Origin: CAWCKS01 sp963763485
GTDB taxonomy: Bacteria > Pseudomonadota > Alphaproteobacteria > Rhizobiales > Xanthobacteraceae
DNA length: 64,000 nucleotides
NCBI GenBank assembly: GCA_963763485.1
Contig: CAVXOW010000008.1
Span: 1,054,001 to 1,118,000, forward strand
Direction: 5' to 3'
Shown: piece by piece, positions 60,550 through 64,000 of the stretch
Layout of the letters: each line of letters starts with the position of its first letter
Numbering within the stretch: position 1 is the stretch's first letter
The notes under the pieces: model-generated
What the model was told of the DNA's origin: nothing
The model's database searches: none
The model's input: only the letters and a program-made list of their open reading frames with translations
Position numbers and translations under genes: made by a program

Positions 60550-62721
60550 ATGGCTCAAAAGGTCGTCGACATTGTGGTCCCGGTGGCGCTCGACCGCGCC
60601 TATTCCTACCGCGTGCCCGATGGCATGACGCTCGAGCCCGGCGATATCGTCGGCGTGCCGCTTGGCGCGCGCGAAGTGATGGCGGTGGTCTGGGCCGAGA
60701 ATGCAAACCCCGATCCGCGCCTGCACAATCGCCTGAAGGACGTCGGCGAAAAACTCGACTTTCCCCCGCTGCGTGCCGAGCTGCGCAGCTTCGTCGATTG
60801 GGTCGCGAACTACACGCTGTCGCCGCGCGGCATGGTGCTGCGCGGCACCCTGCGCATGGGCGACCTTGGCCCGGAGCGCATCCGCCTCGGCGTCCGCCTC
60901 AACGGGCCGCCGCCGGAACGCATGACGCCGGCGCGACGCCGCGTCATGGCGCTGCTGTCAGACGGCATGCTGCGCGCCAAGTCGGAAGCCGCTTTAGAGG
61001 CGGGCGTGTCGACCGGCGTGATCGATGGCCTCGTCGACGAAGGCACGCTTGAAGTCTTGCCGCTGCCCAAGCCGCCGCCGGAGCCGGAACCCGATCCGGA
61101 GTTCGCGGTGCCGGAATTTTCCGCCGAGCAGCAGCCGGCGGCGGGCGCGATGCGGCAATTCGCCAGTGAGGAAAAATTCCACGTCGCGCTGCTCGATGGC
61201 GTTACTGGCTCGGGCAAAACGGAGGTGTATTTCGAAGCAGTTGCGCAAGTTTTAAAGCGTGGCCGGCAGGCGCTCATCCTGATGCCGGAGATCGCGCTGA
61301 CCGGACAGTTTCTCGATCGCTTTGCCGCGCGCTTCGGTGTGCGTCCGCATGAGTGGCATTCGGAGCTGACGCCGCGCAGGCGCGCGCGCACCTGGAGCGT
61401 CGTCGCCTCAGGCGAGGCGCGCGTCATCGTCGGCGCGCGCTCGGCGCTGTTCCTGCCCTATGCCGATCTCGGCCTCATCGTGGTCGATGAGGAGCACGAT
61501 CAGGCCTACAAGCAGGACGAAGGCACGCACTATCACGCGCGCGATATGGCCGTTGTGCGCGCCAGCATCGGCAAGATCCCGATTGTGCTGTCGTCGGCGA
61601 CGCCGTCGCTCGAGAGCGAGGTCAATGCCCGGCGCGAGCGTTACCAGCGCATTGCGCTGCCGTTGCGGTTCGGTGGCCAGCACATGCCGCACATCGAGGC
61701 CATCGACCTGCGTCGCGAGGGTTCGCCGCCCGGCCGTTATATCTCGCCGCGTCTGGCGGAAGCTGTGCACAACGCGATCGAGCGGCGCGAGCAGGCGCTG
61801 TTGTTTCTCAATCGGCGCGGCTATGCGCCACTGACGTTGTGTCGGGCCTGCGGCCATCGCTTTTCCTGCACGGTGTGCGATGCGTGGCTGGTCGATCACC
61901 GCTTTCGCCGCCGCCTCGTCTGCCATCACTGTGGCTTCTCCATCGAGCGACCGCATGCCTGCCCGCAATGTCATGCCGAGGAGACATTGATCGCCGTTGG
62001 TCCCGGCGTCGAGCGGTTGCAGGAGGAAGTCGCCACGCTGTTTCCGAAGGCGCGCAGCATGGTGCTGTCGAGCGACCTCATCACTTCGCTGGAGATCATG
62101 CGCGAGGAACTGAATTCGATCGCCGAGGGCCGCGTCGACATTGTCATCGGCACGCAGCTCGTGGCGAAGGGTCACCATTTTCCGCGATTAAATCTGGTCG
62201 GCGTGATTGATGCCGATCTCGGGCTCGGCAACGGCGATCCGCGCGCCGCCGAGCGCACCTTTCAACTGCTCAACCAGGTGATCGGGCGGGCCGGGCGCGA
62301 GGAAGGCCGCGGCGTCGGCTATCTGCAAACCCATCAGCCCGAACACCCCGTGATGCGGGCGTTGATCGTTGGCGATCGCGAGGCGTTCTACGCGAGCGAA
62401 ATCGCGGCGCGCGAGCGCACCGGCTATCCGCCGTTCGGGCGGCTCGCGAGCCTGATCGTCTCGGCCGGCGACCGGCCGAGTGCGGAAGGGTTCGCGCGGC
62501 GGCTTGCGGCCACCGCGCCTGTCGATGATCGCGTAAAAGTGCTGGGGCCGGCGGAGGCGCCGCTCGCGGTGGTGCGCGGGCGCTACCGGTACCGGCTGCT
62601 GGCGAAGTCGACGCGCAACTTCGACCTGTCGGCCTACATTCGCGATTGGCTGGCCCATGGCCCGAAGACCAAAGGCAACCTGAAGCTCGAAGTCGACATC
62701 GACCCCCAAAGCTTTTTGTGA
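60550..62721 (+). CDS. priA: Primosomal protein N', replication restart helicase PriA
   Basis: A protein of 723 residues. The N-terminal DNA-binding part opens VVDIVVPVALDRAYSYRVPDG; the helicase has GVTGSGKTEVYFEAV (Walker A), VVDEEHDQAYKQ (DEEH) and SSATPSLES; the zinc region holds CRACGHRFSCTVC and CHHCGF plus CPQCHAEE (about residues 433-475). PriA reloads the replicative helicase at stalled forks. It is divergent from xerC. Confidence 0.97.
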   Translation: MAQKVVDIVVPVALDRAYSYRVPDGMTLEPGDIVGVPLGAREVMAVVWAENANPDPRLHNRLKDVGEKLDFPPLRAELRSFVDWVANYTLSPRGMVLRGTLRMGDLGPERIRLGVRLNGPPPERMTPARRRVMALLSDGMLRAKSEAALEAGVSTGVIDGLVDEGTLEVLPLPKPPPEPEPDPEFAVPEFSAEQQPAAGAMRQFASEEKFHVALLDGVTGSGKTEVYFEAVAQVLKRGRQALILMPEIALTGQFLDRFAARFGVRPHEWHSELTPRRRARTWSVVASGEARVIVGARSALFLPYADLGLIVVDEEHDQAYKQDEGTHYHARDMAVVRASIGKIPIVLSSATPSLESEVNARRERYQRIALPLRFGGQHMPHIEAIDLRREGSPPGRYISPRLAEAVHNAIERREQALLFLNRRGYAPLTLCRACGHRFSCTVCDAWLVDHRFRRRLVCHHCGFSIERPHACPQCHAEETLIAVGPGVERLQEEVATLFPKARSMVLSSDLITSLEIMREELNSIAEGRVDIVIGTQLVAKGHHFPRLNLVGVIDADLGLGNGDPRAAERTFQLLNQVIGRAGREEGRGVGYLQTHQPEHPVMRALIVGDREAFYASEIAARERTGYPPFGRLASLIVSAGDRPSAEGFARRLAATAPVDDRVKVLGPAEAPLAVVRGRYRYRLLAKSTRNFDLSAYIRDWLAHGPKTKGNLKLEVDIDPQSFL

Positions 62722-62773
62722 CTGCGAGCGCTCGCTTTCCGCGTTCGCGCGATACGAACGTTCGCAGTCACAT
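62718..62773. terminator. Large inverted repeat between convergent priA and rlpA
   Basis: gtgactgcgagcg (overlapping the priA stop) pairs with cgttcgcagtcac around a 30-base loop that itself is GC-rich. It probably ends transcripts from both sides; no T-run is visible. Confidence 0.5.
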
Positions 62774-62805
62774 CGAGGCTTTGAGGGATCGAGGCCGTTA
62801 GGCCG

Positions 62806-63288
62806 TCAGGAGACGATTTCCGCCGTCACCCGGCCGACGCCAGGGAGGCCGATAGCACGGGCCGCCCCGGTCGAGAGGTCGAGCACCCGGCCGCGGATGA
62901 ACGGGCCGCGGTCATTGATGGTGACAACCACGCTGCGATCACCGTGGGTCACGCGGACCTTGGTGCCGAATGGCAGGGTGCGGTGGGCGGCGGTCATCGC
63001 GCTTGGGTTCATGCGCTGGCCCGACGCCGTGCGGCTGCCGAACTCGTTGCCGTAAAACGACGCGATGCCCGAGAAGGTCCGTCCGGTCGCGGCGGTTGTC
63101 TTGCTTGTCTCCGCGGAGGCCTGCGCATTGTTCCAGTCATGATGGTGGTGATGCGCATGGTGCCTGTGGTGCTCCCGCGCCGCGCTGGGTGCGGTCTGCC
63201 AAGCTAGTGTGGCAGCCGCCGCGGCTGCCGTGAGTGTTGCTCGAAACGCATAGGCACCCGCCTTAGTATTCGTAGTCTTACTGTACAT
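62806..63288 (-). CDS. rlpA: RlpA-like exported septal-ring protein with His-rich segment
   Basis: A protein of 160 residues. A long N-terminal segment (ATLTAAAAAATLAWQTAPSAA) looks like a signal peptide, followed by HHRHHAHHHHHDW, a striking His cluster. The C-terminal part GIASFYGNEFGSRTASGQRMNPSAMTAAHRTLPFGTKVRV and VTINDRGPFIRGRVLDLSTGAARAIG is the double-psi beta-barrel of RlpA, with the catalytic-type Asp in NDRGPF. RlpA proteins are lytic transglycosylases of the septum; short RlpA-like forms may differ. Confidence 0.85.
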   Translation of the reverse strand: MYSKTTNTKAGAYAFRATLTAAAAAATLAWQTAPSAAREHHRHHAHHHHHDWNNAQASAETSKTTAATGRTFSGIASFYGNEFGSRTASGQRMNPSAMTAAHRTLPFGTKVRVTHGDRSVVVTINDRGPFIRGRVLDLSTGAARAIGLPGVGRVTAEIVS

Positions 63289-63621
63289 TCACTGTCCCTT
63301 TTGAACGTATCTCCAGTCTGTGTGACTGAATAGATTCGCCCCGTCCCCGAGGTAGGCGCGGGTTCACAGTGGAATGGGGCAGGAAAGTGACCTTCAAAAA
63401 TTGTTCCATCACGCTCACATTTGTGGCGCGTGATGACGGAGCTCATGGATATTTGACGAATATTCTATTTCAACGTTTTTTTAACTGCCAGATCGGGTCG
63501 AATACTTATCTCTTAAGTGAATCTTACTCATTTGAAGAATAGTTGAATTTTACTGGATTCAAGGGGAGCCATGCAGCGGGCGCTGCATCCCTCTGACTGA
63601 GCCGGGACGCTGCAACGAGTT
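63289..63621. other. Intergenic region upstream of rlpA, partly AT-rich
   Basis: The stretch 63440-63560 is much richer in A and T than the rest of the window and probably contains the rlpA promoter. A perfect hairpin atgcagcg-gg-cgctgcat lies at 63571-63588. No gene is supported here. Confidence 0.5.
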
Positions 63622-63774
63622 TCAGGGCATCGCCTGGAGGAGGGGACCGTCTCGGCGGGATGGCGCAGGCGGCGAAGGCCAGTTGTTCATCTGCCCTCGC
63701 TGGCGCGCCAGCAGCAAAAGGTCAGCGTGCGCGACGATTTCACGCGTGTTGATATGCGAGAGGTGATCGCGCAA
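63622..63774 (-). CDS. Possible small protein or gene remnant before atpH
   Basis: From a TTG at 63774: LRDHLSHINTREIVAHADLL, then LLARQRGQMNNWPSPPAP and a TGA at 63622 (50 residues). The composition is protein-like (a helix HINTREIVAHADLLLLARQ), with no stop upstream until 63801. A GTG at 63796 would join in if one base were surplus, as elsewhere in this window. I recognise no family, so it may also be a remnant. Confidence 0.3.
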   Translation of the reverse strand: MRDHLSHINTREIVAHADLLLLARQRGQMNNWPSPPAPSRRDGPLLQAMP

Positions 63775-63948
63775 GTCGCCGGACGCCGTGTTGCACCGCT
63801 ACGTTCACTATGTTAGCAAACCCGCGATTTCCCGCCCCGTCCGGGCGCGGCCGAGCCGGCAGAAATCGAAGTCCCGCAATTACAAGGACTTAGCGCCGCA
63901 TCGCTGCGACGTTTTGCCTTGCGAGTTCAAGACACTGAAGAGCGCATC

Positions 63949-64000
63949 GTGGCAGGAGAAAATCCGACCGTCTCGGGAGTGGCTGGTCGCTATGCGACCG
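63949..64000 (+). CDS. atpH: ATP synthase F1 delta subunit AtpH (start only)
   Basis: Only 17 codons are in the window: VAGENPTVSGVAGRYAT, which matches the alphaproteobacterial AtpH opening (AEDPSVSGVSGRYATALF-like in B. japonicum). The start is a GTG with GAAGAG seven bases upstream. AtpH joins F1 to Fo. It would be the first gene of the atpHAGDC operon. The N-terminus is short but specific, and the position after priA supports the call. Confidence 0.75.
   Translation, partial: MAGENPTVSGVAGRYAT

Overview
The window looks like the chromosome of a Bradyrhizobium-type alphaproteobacterium (Bradyrhizobium, Rhodopseudomonas, Afipia group). It is GC-rich, it has the acnA / cytochrome c maturation (cycVWZXY) neighbourhood known from B. 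japonicum, the order leuC-rplS-trmD-rimM-rpsP-ffh, a TCA block mdh-sucCD-sucA-sucB-lpdA, and priA leading into the atp operon. Intergenic gaps are full of short palindromic mosaic repeats of the kind found in rhizobia. This is inferred from gene content; no database was searched.

Layout. 1-6.3 kb: leuC (cut by the window edge), a VOC protein, and a minus-strand translation/secretion cluster ffh-rpsP-rimM-trmD-rplS. 6.3-14.1 kb: a metallo-beta-lactamase-fold hydrolase, two exported proteins, dapF-mtaB, an RluA-type pseudouridine synthase, ftsY-yciB, and an exported helix-hairpin-helix protein. 14.4-20.4 kb: ccmABCDG, divergent from acnA. 20.4-31 kb: DUF1223, formamidase, DUF2794, GNAT, Bax-inhibitor-like protein, the FtsX/ABC/TesA export-esterase cluster, thpR and zapE. 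31-43.6 kb: mdh, sucC, a DUF1579 gene, sucD, sucA, sucB, a LysE exporter, an SDR and lpdA, which together supply most of the lower TCA cycle. 43.9-49.4 kb: a GFA-fold protein, two polysaccharide deacetylase-like proteins, and a LuxR-type regulator upstream of three translationally coupled small genes of an unrecognised family. 49.6-56.1 kb: an accessory segment of lower GC. 56.1-64 kb: back to core genes (FAD oxidoreductase, DUF4337, xerC, priA, rlpA, start of atpH).

The accessory segment is the most unusual part. Two direct copies of the 3' half of a CAT-anticodon tRNA (about 49.64-49.69 and 52.66-52.70 kb) bracket two divergent operons. One encodes a three-Cys-motif partner (TcmP-like) protein coupled to a Gp37/Gp68-type (DUF5131-like) protein with a C-x6-C-x2-C cluster. 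The other encodes three unknown proteins, one with two membrane helices. To the right lie a 44-residue zinc-ribbon gene too short for usual gene callers, a 435-residue protein with a C-terminal glycine-zipper segment, the wreck of a ParDE-type toxin-antitoxin pair, and a methyltransferase gene bracketed by direct repeats. I infer a small defence-like or mobile-element-derived island; nothing in the sequence proves the function.

A caution for any user: seven protein genes (leuC, trmD, ffh, mtaB, the Bax-inhibitor-like gene, xerC and the 47.4-kb small gene) each carry what looks like exactly one extra base, and the Gp37/Gp68-type gene lacks one. Most are essential or well-conserved single-copy genes, so residual assembly or sequencing indels are more likely than real pseudogenes. 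Coordinates below give the reconstructed genes.
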